64,000 nucleotides of DNA from Paramecium pentaurelia (taxonomy: Eukaryota; Ciliophora; Oligohymenophorea; Peniculida; Parameciidae). Shown here in pieces: positions 13,256 through 24,519 of the stretch (its first letter is position 1; each line of letters begins with the position of its first letter). The notes beneath the pieces are model-generated. The model saw nothing but the letters and a program-made list of their open reading frames with translations, did no database searches and was not told the origin of the DNA. Position numbers and translations under genes: made by a program. Where the stretch lies: the NCBI GenBank assembly GCA_905183005.1, contig CAJJDO010000029.1, positions 526,091 to 590,090 on the forward strand, in the 5' to 3' direction.

Positions 13256-13345
13256 TATTATATATTTTATTTAATTGTAAAAATCTCATTATTGATATGA
13301 ATAACAATATTTAATTGTGCATTATAAGATATATAATTAATTAAT

Positions 13346-14277
13346 TCATTGTTCTACAATTACCTATTATTCATCTGTTTGATACTAGTTTTCCATCTTA
13401 ATTTCCAATTCCTATTTACATATTGGACAATGTTTCTCTTTACCCAACCATAACTTTATGCATTTTGAATGATATATATGTTAACATGGAAGAGCTCTGC
13501 ATTTATCAGTAGTCTCAAATTCAATTTAACATATTGAACATCTTTAAATTAATATAAATGTCTATTACAATTATTCATCTGTTTTGCATTAATCAAAGTT
13601 TATTTTTGGGATAGTCTTTATTTGTTCTTTACTCAAACCTCTATTCACATATCCAATTGTATCTTCAAGTTAAAGAAGTTATTCATAAGTCAGATTGTCA
13701 ACATCAACAAAAACTGGAATGTCTTCATTACTATGACGAATTTAATATAGAAAGTGTCTCAAATTATTTAAATTAGTCATATGCTGTTAAAATCCATCTT
13801 GAGAATCTTATGAATTAAATTTATATATCATACATGCTTCCTCTTCTTCTTATAGATTGAGTTAACTTTCCAATTAAGTGATGTGTTCTATTAAAATCTG
13901 TCTCTCTTCCATTAGTTTATGTGATTACATTTATAATTCTTTGCAACAATTTTCTCTTTGTTTAAGTAATTGAAGTAAGAGTTAAATTTTAGTTTCTTTC
14001 TCATCAATAATCTACTTTTATCCATAAGAACTTTTACTTTCTTAGACTTCTTAACTAATTCCTCTAACAGTTTACATGATCTCAACAAATCCTCGATAAT
14101 AGGTGAATTGACAGGGTGATCTTGGGGCCTACGCCTCTAAATCACTGTAGATCTGGTCATCTTTATTTCTGGAGATTAAGATTATTTGGAAACAAAAGGA
14201 TACTTTTCATTTTTTAATAATTTTAATGCTAACTCTTTTCTTAATTCAGGAGAATGGCTTTTTCTTTACATGTTCAT
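13346..14277 (-). CDS. RING-H2 E3 ubiquitin ligase
   Basis: 301 residues after one 26-nt TAG-ending intron. Starts MNMQRKSHSPELRKELALKL. A charged, coiled-coil middle (RENCCKELQMQSHKLMEERQ) is followed by a block typical of BIG BROTHER/RNF-type ligases just before the RING: YEQLLQLEDTIGYVNRGLS, then EQIKTIPKINF. The RING-H2 finger then reads CSICQIEF...CRALPCQHIYHSKCIKLWL...CPICKQEL, giving all eight zinc ligands in C3H2C3 order, with the conserved Trp of the E2-binding face in KLW. It ends QQVIVEQ-TGA. It should transfer ubiquitin from an E2 to unknown substrates. It converges on the K+ channel gene, 90 bp away. An upstream in-frame start was not seen. Confidence 0.85.
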
Positions 14278-14586
14278 ATTTTTATGATAAATATTTTTAT
14301 ATAAAATTAATACCAAATTTGTATATATTTATGTTGTTTTATCTCATTTATGTATAAAAATATTTATTAAAATATTTATATAATAAATATATTAGATTAT
14401 ATCTAAATAAGTAAAGAGTCAAGTATTAATAATATTTATAAATTTGTATTTATTAAAAAGATTAATGGTAAGATATCGCTCCTATTTGAAAATATATTTA
14501 TATATTATTAATAATTATTTAAATTTGACTTTTTGATAAATCATTTTATATTTTTTAAATCTCAAGAAATCTTCTTTTACATCAAA
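14278..14586. other. AT-rich spacer
   Basis: About 300 bp upstream of the RING-H2 gene. It is rich in TATATT runs, with no coding frame recognised. It should include the promoter of the minus-strand RING gene. Confidence 0.4.
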
Positions 14587-15255
14587 TCAGCCTTTGGAAA
14601 TAATTTCTAATGATTTTATAATCGTATTAGGAGGAACAGGATATGTAAGAAAATTATTATTATTATAGACTAAAAAAAACTAAATTTAAATAATTTTCAA
14701 AGAAAGGTTGTGGAAAATGTTGTTGAATAATATTTAGTCTGTCAGAATGATTTTTTTATATAATATAATTATATACGTTTGAGTTTAATAGATTAGTTTA
14801 ATTTAAAATATGACTTCTTTTTTTTCATATTATTATAAGTTGTTTTTTGATTAATATAACTCTTGTTTATCATTTTTTTCATTTAATTCAGTCATACAAG
14901 GAACTATATCCTCTTCATCTAGTATATACTCTTATTATATATTTAAGACATCCTTCAATTAATTTTATTGTTCTATTAAAGAAGATCTTTTTTCTTCTTA
15001 ATAAATTTAAATTGCATTCTATTATAATTTTTGATATTTCTTTTCAAATAATTTTTAATCAACTAAATTTTAATCCATATATTTTATTATTTCCTCCTCG
15101 TAATTATTAATCAGCTAATCAATATTTTTCTTAACTTTATGTTCCAATGAATCATATTTAAGCTAAATATTATTATAAATTATATCAGTAATGTAATTTT
15201 TTATTTTTTGGATTTCATAATATATTTTACCTACTAAACATTTCTAGTCTATTTT
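14587..15255 (-). pseudogene. Coiled-coil gene fragment or unfinished gene model
   Basis: One minus-strand frame stays free of TGA for more than 200 codons down to the stop at 14587-14589, far longer than expected by chance in this composition. It reads KVKKNIDQLINNYEEEIIKY, QKLFEKKYQKLQQNAIQIY, EEKRSSLIEQQNQLKDVL and LDEEDIVPCMTELNEK, a convincing coiled coil. The last part becomes hydrophobic and Asn-rich (IIILYKKIILTDQ) and ends PNTIIKSLEIISKG. No clear ATG starts the frame, so a first exon beyond a short intron may be missing, or this is a decayed gene. The style resembles the coiled-coil part of ciliate TRIM/B-box-like proteins, but no zinc-binding part was found. Confidence 0.35.
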
Positions 15256-16199
15256 TTAAATATAATATAAAATTGGAAGGCTGGAATAGTGTTAAATTTA
15301 TTAAATTATCGCAAACTAAATAAAAATTTTATTTAAAAATATTAGTTACTTTCTTCTGATTTTATTAAATTAACAATGAATTTATATAGTTTGAGTAGAA
15401 TAGAGATTGATTTGAATATAATGTATAAATTTTAAGGAAGAATTTCAGATAATATATTATTGTATTGAAGGAAAATAATATTTAAACTGATTTGTGTGTT
15501 CTGATTATATTTTGAATAATTAAATTAGTTTTTACTATCAATCTATTTTAATAATATTGTGCAAGACAAAAATTTTTCAATATTGATTTTAAAAATAATT
15601 ATATAATATTTGAATTGGATATTATCTAATAGTCTATATAAGGTATAAGTATGCCAAATTAAAAAAATTATATTATTCATTCCATCTATATATTAATACT
15701 AAACATATTATTTGGATGATAAATATAAATTATGCTTTTCTTTTTTTTATTAATTTTTCTTATATAAATAATCTCATGAAAGTTTGAATTAGAAAAATTT
15801 ATAAAAAGCAAAATGACCAAATTAATAGAAAAAAAAAAATTAAACAAGTGGACTTTATACATTTGAATTAAAAAAAAGGAATAAGTGTGAAGAGGCAGTT
15901 TTATATTGTAAAATAATTGATGTCATGATTACTTTTATGTTTTTGCGTTTTTGGAAACCTTTACTAAATTCTTGCTTTTTAGTTAATATGGAAGGTCTTT
16001 CATAATGAATGTTTGATATAGAAATATTAGATTAAGTATTGCGATAGATGTAGATAATAATAAATTAGTAAAAATAAATACCATTTTCTATGATTAAGGA
16101 TGTTAATCGAATTACATAAAATATATTAGTTAGTAATAGTAATGATACAATATTTATCATCTTACTTGCTAACTTAATTAAGTAATTATTTTTATCAGA
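15256..16199. other. AT-rich stretch, no gene recognised
   Basis: About 0.9 kb with long A and T runs and no protein-like frame. It lies between a degenerate coiled-coil fragment and an exonuclease pseudogene, so the area looks like decaying sequence. Confidence 0.4.
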
Positions 16200-16860
16200 A
16201 TTTAATTATGTTCAATAAGATGTAACAAAAATAAAGTGTCTAGAAATCATTAAAAGTGTAAACTATTACAGAAGCTATGCAGAAATAGATGATAGATACC
16301 CTCTTCCAAGGAGTAAGAATCAAACAGGATCAATTTTGGCTATAGATTGTGAAATGGTTGAATGTGAGTTGTCAATTATAACGTTTATGTTTTTTTGGAT
16401 CAATATTACAAACCAAGATTTAAGGTGATAAATTATATTACACGAATCTCTGAGATTAATCCATATATAATAAAAGATAAACCAGTTTATAATGACTTTG
16501 AGAAATAGAAGCTTTAGCCTTTATTTAAAGGTAAAAATTGTTATTATTTATAGATAAAACTATAATTGGACATATTCTGAAAAGTGATTTTGATGCTATG
16601 GAATGGAATTTAATGTTGAAGATTACCACACAAGAGATTTGATGAAAATAGATTTTTTTAAATTAGAAAAAGGATCAAGTAATACTATAAATAATATGAG
16701 GGCTTAAAAAAGATGTATTTGAAGTATTTGGGCTAACTTATTCAATAATGTCAGCATAGTTCTGAGATTGATGCAAGAGCTGCCTTATTATATTTAGAAA
16801 ATTTAGTGATGAAATCAATTTGTAGTATAATTAATTAGAATGGGAAAAGACAAATAAAAA
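16200..16860 (+). pseudogene. REXO4/ISG20-like 3'-5' exonuclease, disrupted
   Basis: Fragments of the DEDDh exonuclease family appear in order but in different frames. First SYAEIDDRYPLPRSKNQTGS and ILAIDCEMVEC (Exo I, with Asp and Glu) are in one frame. A jump follows that loses the usual VSIVN stretch, then YNVYVFLDQYYKPRFKV, TRISEINPYIIKDKP, TIIGHILKSDFDA (Exo II), and EDYHTRDLMKI. Another frame shift precedes GLKKDVFEVFGLTYS, and HSSEIDARAALLYLENL (Exo III, HSSxxDA) is in yet another frame. Some breaks could be short introns (a 23-nt GT...TAG sits after PLFKG), but not all, and the Exo I to strand 2 junction is deleted. REXO4-type enzymes act in rRNA processing; here the gene is probably dead. 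A Lys-rich tail continues to about 16990. Confidence 0.6.
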
Positions 16861-17066
16861 AAATAAAATTCAAAAAATAATTTAAAAAGTAAATAAAAAG
16901 TACCTTTGAAATAATATCAAATTAAGAAATTTTAAACTTCAAAATAACATAATGAAAAACCTTAGGAAAGGAATGATGTAATGAAAGTTTAAATTTAAAA
17001 GAAGACAATATCAAAAAAGAAAAGTTAATGATGCAAACATTAAAAAATTAATATTAATTTAAAAAT

Positions 17067-19527
17067 ATGTATAATATTAAAATTTCTCCCAAACAGAAAT
17101 CAGATGACAGATCTATAATGAATTAAATATTGAAAGAAGAAGCATTTTTCTTGAACCAAAAGCAAGGAGATATTCATTCTTTTGTTTTAGATGATGATTA
17201 AGATTAGCTTCTTAATAAATTATTAAATGTTCATAAGATGACAAACATAGATAAAGAGAATTACACTAAGCATATCAGCTATTGTGTTAGAAATTTAGGA
17301 TAAAAATCAATTGATAAATTACCTATGATTATGGAAAAATATGTAATATTGTTGTAATATTTTAATTTAGAAAAATGAAGATGAAAGATTTTAAATAATG
17401 TTTATAGAATAACTCAATTTGATATATGAAGCAAATTAATAAGCTTAGTAACCAGTCATACAAATTTTGAGCTTTTTCTTGTTGAATAGCATTTTGAAAA
17501 TCAAAGAGTTTGCAGGTTAATAATTAACAAAAATTGCTCTTCATTTATAAGGAGATGAAAAAGGAAATTAACTATTACCTATCATAATAAAAATGGCACA
17601 TGATGACATCAATCAGGATAATAGAATAGTGGCATTATAATTGATGGGTAAACTTTCATCAATGTTTGGGATATAATTAAGCGAATCTTTTATAGCATTT
17701 GAAGTAATGTCTCTTGGAGAGGATTCAAAACAAGATGTAAGAAAAGAGGCAGTAAATTAATTGCCATTGGTTGCAAAAGTAGTTGGAAAAGATTTTTTTA
17801 ATAAGAAATTGTTTCCATTTTATATGAAAAAATGCAAAGAAACAAATACAAAAGTAAAGACTTCATGTGTTGAGCATTTTTTATAAATTGTAGAATTGTC
17901 ATCTTAAAATTAAAAAACTGTTGATCTTACAGCCCAAATATTATAATTCTAAAAGTACTGAATTAATTACATTTTTAGTGATTCTAATAAATATGTTAAG
18001 GGAGTAGCTTATAGATGTTTAGCTAGATTTATTGCAGCAATTGACAAAGAAAAAATTGAACCAAAACTAATAGAAAATTATTTGAAAATGGCTGATTCTG
18101 ATATAAGAGAATTACTTCCTGAATAGTAAGTAATGTTTGCATGTGCTTATGGTTTTCCTGCAGTTTTATAAACAGTTGGAGTTGCAAGATGGTAATAATT
18201 GCATAAATTATTTAATCATTTATGGAAATAAAAAAATGAAAGAATTTGTAAAACTTTGGCAGCCAGTCTTCATGAAATAGCTAAAATTATTGGAGCAGAA
18301 AGAGCTGAAATAGATTTATTTCCTATTTTAGAGACTATATTTGTAAAAGAACCAAATGATAATGTATTAATGGGTTGTGTTAAGAATTTATCTTAATTTT
18401 TGAAGATATTTTCAGATGAAAAGAAAGAAGCATTTTTAGAAATATTTTTTTTTATTTAGAGAGATTAAAAAAAATGGAGAATCAGAGAATCTATTGCTAA
18501 TTAATTAGATGAAATGGCTCTTATCTTTCCAGCAGATATTATATTTAAAATGATTATTCCTATTGCTTTTAGATTATGCACTGACAATGTAGCATAAGTT
18601 AGAAAAATAGCATCTTCTAAAATATATTCATTCTTTGAAGGAATAAAAAATTCATAATTGTATGAATAATATAAGATCTGTATCATTGAAAGTATGATTG
18701 GTTTTTAAAAGTCATCAGTATTTTATCAAAGATAATCGTATATTTTTCTATTATATATAGATTTATTTAAATGTGTTCAAAAATAATGAATTTAGAGGAT
18801 GACATCTTTGAAAAACATCTTCTAAAACCTTTATTAGAATTAGCATAAGACAAAGTTTAGAGTGTCAAGTATATGTTATATATGGCAATAGAGAATCATT
18901 TAAAAAATTAGGGTAACTATTGATTTAAAATTAAAAGGAAAATAAAAAGGAAATCCATAATTATTAGAAGTATTTAATACACTTTAAAATGACAAAACTA
19001 TTAAATCTCTAGTCAAATATTAACCAACTTTGGATGTTTAAGTTAAAGAGCCAGAGCCAAAATAATAGGAGAATATAATTGCTAATCCAGAACCTATCAG
19101 TTAGGAGCCTTTGTTAGAAGAAATTGATGATGACGATATACCTTAAAGAAAAGTATAAGAAGAACCAGAAATTTTAAAATAATTGAGATAAGAAAAATAA
19201 GAATTTATCAAGAAATAGGAGGAAATCTAAAAGGAGTAATTAGTTAAGGAAGAAATAGTTGAATTAGTTGAGTAGTTATCTTTGAATGAAAATACAGAAT
19301 CAAATGTATAAAGTGATTAAAATACTGAATGCATCTAAGATACTTCATCAGATTATAACATTTAAAATAATGAGTCTCAAGAATTATAATAGTTTGAATA
19401 ATTATAAGGATAAGGTGAATAATAATAAAAGCAGAGTGATGAATTATAAGTGAATGAAGAATATGAATAAGGATCATAAACTGATTAAAAGGAGATAAAT
19501 ACTGAAGAAGATGCTTCATAACTTTGA
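17067..19527 (+). CDS. PPP4R1-like HEAT-repeat regulatory subunit of protein phosphatase 4
   Basis: 794 residues after introns of 28, 23 and 25 nt (the last, 18913-18937, ends AAAG). ATG 17067 gives MYNIKISPKQKSDD; an in-frame ATG at 17028 would add 13 residues. HEAT-type helical repeats fill residues ~60-620: DVRKEAVNQLPLVAKVVG, KVKTSCVEHFLQIVE, AYGFPAVLQTVGVARW, ICKTLAASLHEIAKIIG, VLMGCVKNLSQFLKIF, and VRKIASSKIYSFFEG. The sequence FPAVL...W and TLAASLHEIAKIIG is characteristic of the PPP4R1/PP2A-A scaffold group. The last ~170 residues are acidic and Gln-rich. The protein should tether a PP4-type catalytic subunit; substrates cannot be told. The Gln-rich tail uses many TAA/TAG codons. Confidence 0.8.
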
Positions 19528-19569
19528 GAATTTTTTGTGACAATAATTAATTATAAATATTAAAGAAAA

Positions 19570-20166
19570 TCAATTTACTTGTGTATGAAGTTTAAAATTA
19601 TGTCTTTTAAATCTTCTTTAATTGTTTTCTATATATTCTTTACAAATTAACCCTGCTTCATTAATTGTTTTAATTTCTGGATTGAATTAAACAACCTTTT
19701 TCTTACTTTTTGAATTTCCTTTAAAAAAGAGTGTACTGACATTTGAATTTCCTTGAAAACCTGGTGTTCTTATATTTCTTATCGGTGTTTTTGAAGAATA
19801 TTTTTTATTTAATTACTATGAATCTTAATTTATTCTAATAGGAGAGTTTTAATGAGACAAAACTTATTTCACTACAGTTGATTTCTAAATATTAGAAAAT
19901 CTTCCAATTTTAGGAAGTTTAATATATTTTCTTTCAGTTGATATCTATTCATTATCTATAAGTTTAATATGCAAATCTTCTAGTTAATCATTTTTTTATT
20001 ATTAATTAGAAAGCACAGAATTATTGACTATACTATTAATATCATTTAAAAAAAGTGAGGGTCTTAGAGGTCTATTTTAGTAGTTGATAGATCTTTATTT
20101 ATCTTCATTTTGTATTTATTCCAATTTTTACAACAGTATATGTTATTATTCTGTGATTATGAACAT
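19570..20166 (-). CDS. Hypothetical basic protein
   Basis: 198 residues with no intron. ATG 20164-20166 gives MFIITEQQHILLQKLEQIQN; the frame is uninterrupted to TGA 19570-19572. Recognisable only as a polar, basic protein with Ser/Thr-Pro sites (SSKTPIRNIRTPGF, HQNSPIRI), possibly kinase targets, and a basic patch KGNSKSKKKVV. The C-terminus is KEYIENNQRRFKRHNFKLHT. No domain is recognised. It converges on the PPP4R1-like gene with 42 bp between stops. Confidence 0.65.
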
Positions 20167-20557
20167 ATTAATGTTAAAATTTATAAATGATAAGTATACT
20201 GTTGATAATTAAATTTCATGTGTAATTATATAATACAATTTAATTATTTGTTATGATTTATTTAAATATTAATATCGAAATTTGTTTTTCGATTAGTGTT
20301 TTATAACTAATTTCCAATAATCTAAATATTGGAGTCTATAAACAAATAAGAATTTAGATTTTCTATTTTAATTATTATTGCTAAAGATAAATATCTTATA
20401 GAAATGCTAAATTATTGAGATAAATAGATATGAGAGGGATGAATAATAAATCATAGAGATTGTTAGATAGTTCAACTAAAGACATTTGAATTATTATATA
20501 TTTATATATAAGTGCTTGAGTATAATTTATGAAAAATTCAAATCTTTTTAATAATTA
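20167..20557. other. Intergenic region with divergent promoters
   Basis: About 390 bp of AT-rich DNA between the start of the minus-strand basic protein gene and the start of the ribosomal protein L5 gene. It must contain both promoters. No specific motif was recognised. Confidence 0.4.
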
Positions 20558-21524
20558 ATGGCATTTGTTAAGCTTGTTAAAGGAAAACCATACTTCAAAA
20601 GATTCTAAACATAATTCAGAAGAAGAAGAGAAGGAAAGACTGATTATTATGCAAGAAGCAGATTAATTGTATAAGACAAGGATAAATACAATTCCCCAAA
20701 ATATAGATTTGTTGTTAGACACACAAATACTAAGATCATCTGCTAAGTCATTTATGCTACATTGAAAGGTGACAAAGTAGTGGCATCCGCTGAATCAACT
20801 GAATTAAAGAGATTTGGTTTGACAACCGGTTTAAAAAACTATGCTGCTTCATATGCCACAGGATTATTATTAGCCAGAAGAACACTTAAGACATTGAAAA
20901 TGGATAAATTCTATGAAGGCAATAAAAATATTGATGGAAACTTGTATGATGTAGCTGATAAAGAGAATCCAGAAAGAAGACCATTCTTTGCTGTTCTTGA
21001 TATTGGTTTGGTTAGATCAACTCTTGGAAATAGAGTATTTGCTGCCTTAAAGGGAGCTGCTGATGGTGGTATTCACATCCCACACAATAACAGAAGATTC
21101 CCAGGATTCTCTGTTGATAATGATAAGAAAGAGAAATATGATGCCAATGCTCACAAAGATAGAATCTTTGGTGTTCATGTTGATAAATATATGGCTCTTT
21201 TATAAAAGGAAAAGAAGACAAACAAAGATGGAAGATCTAAATTTGATGTCTAATTCCACAATTGGGAATAAACATTGAAGACTGTATATTTTAATTTTAT
21301 ATAAATAGACTGGTGCCAAATCAGTTTAAGAATTATTCAAGAAAATTCACGATGAAATCAGAAAGAATAGTGATAGAGTAAAGAGAGGTGTTAAATAAAA
21401 TCCAAAGAGAGATCACACTAAATTCAGAGCCAAGAGATTAAATGCTAAATAAAGAAGAGCTAATGCTTTAAAAAAAATCGATATTGCCACCAAATAAGCT
21501 GCAAAATTAAAGAAAAAGGCATGA
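20558..21524 (+). CDS. RPL5: 60S ribosomal protein L5 (uL18)
   Basis: 313 residues after one 25-nt intron near the 3' end (about 21282-21306). MAFVKLVKGKPYFKRFQTQF matches the conserved eukaryotic L5 start, followed by RRRREGKTDYYAR, YNSPKYRFVVRHTNTKIICQ, GLTTGLKNYAASYATGLLLA, DIGLVRSTLGNRVFAALKGA and DGGIHIPHNNRRFPGF. The length is close to the usual ~300. L5 binds 5S rRNA with L11 and joins the central protuberance of the large subunit. Codon use is less AT-biased than in neighbouring genes (more AAG, GAC, GGT, GCC), as expected of a highly expressed gene. The start at 20558 is fixed by family conservation. Confidence 0.98.
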
Positions 21525-21602
21525 TTTCATTTATATTTGGTACATTATAAAATATCCCTTACCTATTCTATTATTGTATGTATTTTATTAAAATAATTAA
21601 TT

Positions 21603-22429
21603 ATGATCCAAACTCATAATGAATAATGTGATCACTTCTAAAAAGATGAACTTAATGCATTATCTGCTATCTATTTATCAGACTATGAGTAATTAAAAGA
21701 TGTGCATCCTTATTCATTTTAAATAATTGTTGCCCCATTTGTACCAGCAGATTAATTTTATCATGATAATGTAGTTTATTGCAAAATATTCATTGCCTTT
21801 CCTGATGATTATCCATTAAAATCATAAAGATTTCATTTTGAAATTTAAGGGTTGAGTAGAAATTTCACATAGGATTATTTAATAAGAGCAAGAAAGGTTT
21901 GTGAATAAGTAATTGAACAACATGAAAAAGAAGCAGATTGTTAACCAATAGTCTTTGCAGTTGTTGAATCATTAAGAGTAATAATATTAATTACATTTTA
22001 GGATTATGTTTATGATCAATCAATGTATTTATAAGAATTATATGATCAATAAAACTCAAAGACTGATGATAACTATATATATATACCACCCATGCCTAAA
22101 TTTGCAACAAACACTCCTGTTACACTTGAAAGTTTTACTATTTGGAAGAAGAAGTTTGATTAAGAGATTTATGAAATTAAAAAGAGAGAAAAGAATTTTA
22201 CATAATTAGAAGAAATGATGAAAAAAATTAGTGGAAAGTAATATTTTGATAGAAAACAAAACAAAGAAGATGATAATGAAGTCTTAGAAATTATTAATGA
22301 GGATGATGATATTGTTGAATTAGAAGATGAAGATTATTAAGGAGAAGAAGATGATGAAGAAGATCAAGATAGACCTGTAATTATATATAATTTATTTTTT
22401 AGTTGTATGAAAGAGAATAACTTGAATGA
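21603..22429 (+). CDS. RWD-domain protein, RWDD1/GIR2 family
   Basis: 258 residues after two introns (24 nt near 21979 and 26 nt near 22378). MIQTHNEQCDHFQKDELNAL opens an RWD domain: LSAIYLSDYEQL, IFIAFPDDYPLKSQRFHFEI, and the helix that follows. The second half carries the RWDD1/GIR2 signature: TPVTLESFTIWKKKFDQEI and MKKISGKQYFDRKQNK, followed by a very acidic tail (EDDNEVLEIINEDDD). The family binds DRG GTPase-DFRP complexes and links to GCN1-type translation control; that role is inferred from homology. It lies 78 bp downstream of the L5 gene on the same strand. Confidence 0.85.
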
Positions 22430-23421
22430 TTTTTATAATTATGTAATTATCTATAAATATTGAATTAAATGATTGTTGGAACAATCATTATTTCTATTTT
22501 ATCATCTATTAATTAATGAAGATTAAATTCTTTTAGTGATTCTTCATTAATCTTTAGATATTCTAAATATTTTCATTCAAATAAATGATTCTTTAGTAGT
22601 ATTTCTAATAATAAATACACTAATTGATTAAATCTAATCCCTTAAACATTTAATATTAATTTGTAATTATTCTCTTATTTTATTTATAATTATCAAACTC
22701 GAAACATAGTTTTCTTTTAAAAATTGACATTTAAACCATTTTATTATAAATTATTTATACATGAAATTTAAATTTAAATTGAAAAAAATCAAAATTATCT
22801 CATTTTAGGATCTATTGATTATATATTTACTAAATTTTAAAGGTAAACTTTAACAAATATCAAAAACTAAATTATAATTTATCATAAGATGTGTTAAACA
22901 TCTTGTAAAAATTACCTAAATAAATCATAACAAAAATTTTGTTAAAACATTATAAATCCTAATTGGTTTGATATTTGTATATAGATTTTATCTATATAAA
23001 AAACTTAGCTAATCTTATTTATGAAACAATAAAAAAATTGGAAAGCTTTTGAATAATCACAAAAAAAGCTTTAATTATGTTCCATTTCATCACCAATAAA
23101 TGGAATTCCTCTAAGAAAGTGTTATTCAAAGAATCAAAAAATATGAGTTTCTTCCATTTGTCACTAAATAGATGAAGTACTAAAATCTTCGAAATTTTGA
23201 TTATTTATAAATCCATAGTACTGGAGATTATAAAGTGGTAAAATATTTTTAAATTAGTAGATTGAACACAAAATATAATGATTATAGTTTTGCTTTTGAT
23301 TGTAAATATGAATAAAAATTTATGATAATTATTATTTATATTTGATGTCAACTTAGTATAGAGTACCCTCTAATGACAATTACATTCGTGACTTAGAAAA
23401 CATCTCTCAAAGGTATATATG
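22430..23421. other. AT-rich intergenic stretch, no gene recognised
   Basis: Nearly 1 kb between two plus-strand genes with no protein-like frame. Contains a short inverted pair AAAGCTTTTG / AAAAAGCTTT near 23041-23073. The 3' part should carry the promoter of the CFAP96-like gene. Confidence 0.4.
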
Positions 23422-24378
23422 ATGTATAATGAAAGAGAGCGTCATGGATTGTTTAACTAACCACCACCTTTATCATTGGGGGATTAATATAACGATGCTT
23501 TGAAAAGTATAGAATATTTTCTAATTATGAAGGCTAAGGCAAAGAGAAAGGAATTCTAATTAATAAAAAACTCTAAAAAAAACATGAACCTGTTTTGTTT
23601 TCAGAACCTGGTTATACTACATTAAATGATCCATATAAAGACTAATTTAAAGCTAAATAAATTTACGACAAAGAGAGAGAATTAGCCATAAAAAATACTA
23701 ATAGTTTTAAACCGAATGACCATTAGAAATCTGTGTATATAATTTAACTTATTCAGTAAACATTCTGAATTTGAACATATGAAGGAATATAATGATAAAG
23801 TCTTTAAAACTCGAAATTCAGCAGGAAATGTAATTACTTAGGCTAGGAACTTTTTGACAAATCCAGCAAAGAAAGGATTAGGCAGAACAACAATTAAAAA
23901 TTTGTTTGGTTAGATTGAATATATTCCTGATCCTTATGATAGATAGGAAGAAATGGAAAGATAGGAGAGAATCTAACATAAAAGTAAGTAATTGCCTGGA
24001 ACAACAAGATTTGTCACAACAAGTCATGGAAATAGGCCCTTTACTGCAGATGGTGTCTTATTAGATGGAGCAGGATATACAATATGTAATAATATCAATA
24101 ATTTTTTAGAAAAAAAACCACCTACATATAAAGGAAATCCATTTAGACCATCAAATTAAAATAAAAAAGGATTTTAAGGAACTTTTGAAGTTCTTTAATA
24201 TATGGAGGAAGGAGTTCCAGATATCAAAACAAAATAAAATACATTCGAAAAATTAAGTGCCACCTAAACATATGAAAAACCTTGGAGACCTAATTCAAAT
24301 GGAACATTTGCTAGACCTTGTCCTAGTGTGTCTTAATAATTACGAAATAGAAGTGCAGGATCAAATTAAAGATTATGA
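23422..24378 (+). CDS. CFAP96: Cilia and flagella protein CFAP96 (C4orf47) homologue
   Basis: 294 residues after introns at 23507-23532 (26 nt, ends AAG), about 23733-23754 (22 nt, ends CAG) and about 24085-24108 (24 nt, ends TAG). MYNERERHGLFNQPPPLSLG is followed by SQGKEKGILINKK, LFSEPGYTTLNDPYK, ARNFLTNPAKKGLGRTTI, DPYDRQEEMERQ, FVTTSHGNRPFTAD, PPTYKGNPFRPSN and KPWRPNSNGTFARPCPS. The repeated short Phe/Pro/Gly motifs, the GKGK-like element, and the ...NPAKKG...DPYD order are those of CFAP96/DUF4586 proteins, which are associated with ciliary microtubules. Using the AAG 3' splice site gives a continuous and family-like GDQYNDALKSQGKEKG. The stop is TGA 24376-24378. Confidence 0.85.
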
Positions 24379-24519
24379 AATGCTTATGATAGAATTTTCA
24401 TATGTAAAATTGATTCTAATTATTTTTCTTTAAAAATTTCTTAATATATTAATACATTAATGTGAAATATCATTTTATTTTCTACATACAATAAATAAAG
24501 ATATTATACAAACTTTATA

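Noticed and set aside
12772..13307. Minus-strand frames in the tail of the K+ channel gene
   Set aside because: They are antisense to the charged channel tail, with composition typical of complement artefacts.
21012..21278. Overlapping frames on both strands inside the L5 gene
   Set aside because: They are other-frame shadows of the strongly conserved ribosomal protein sequence.
22985..23080. Small inverted pair AAAGCTTTTG/AAAAAGCTTT
   Set aside because: The arms are short, imperfect and A/T-dominated, so they are likely by chance.
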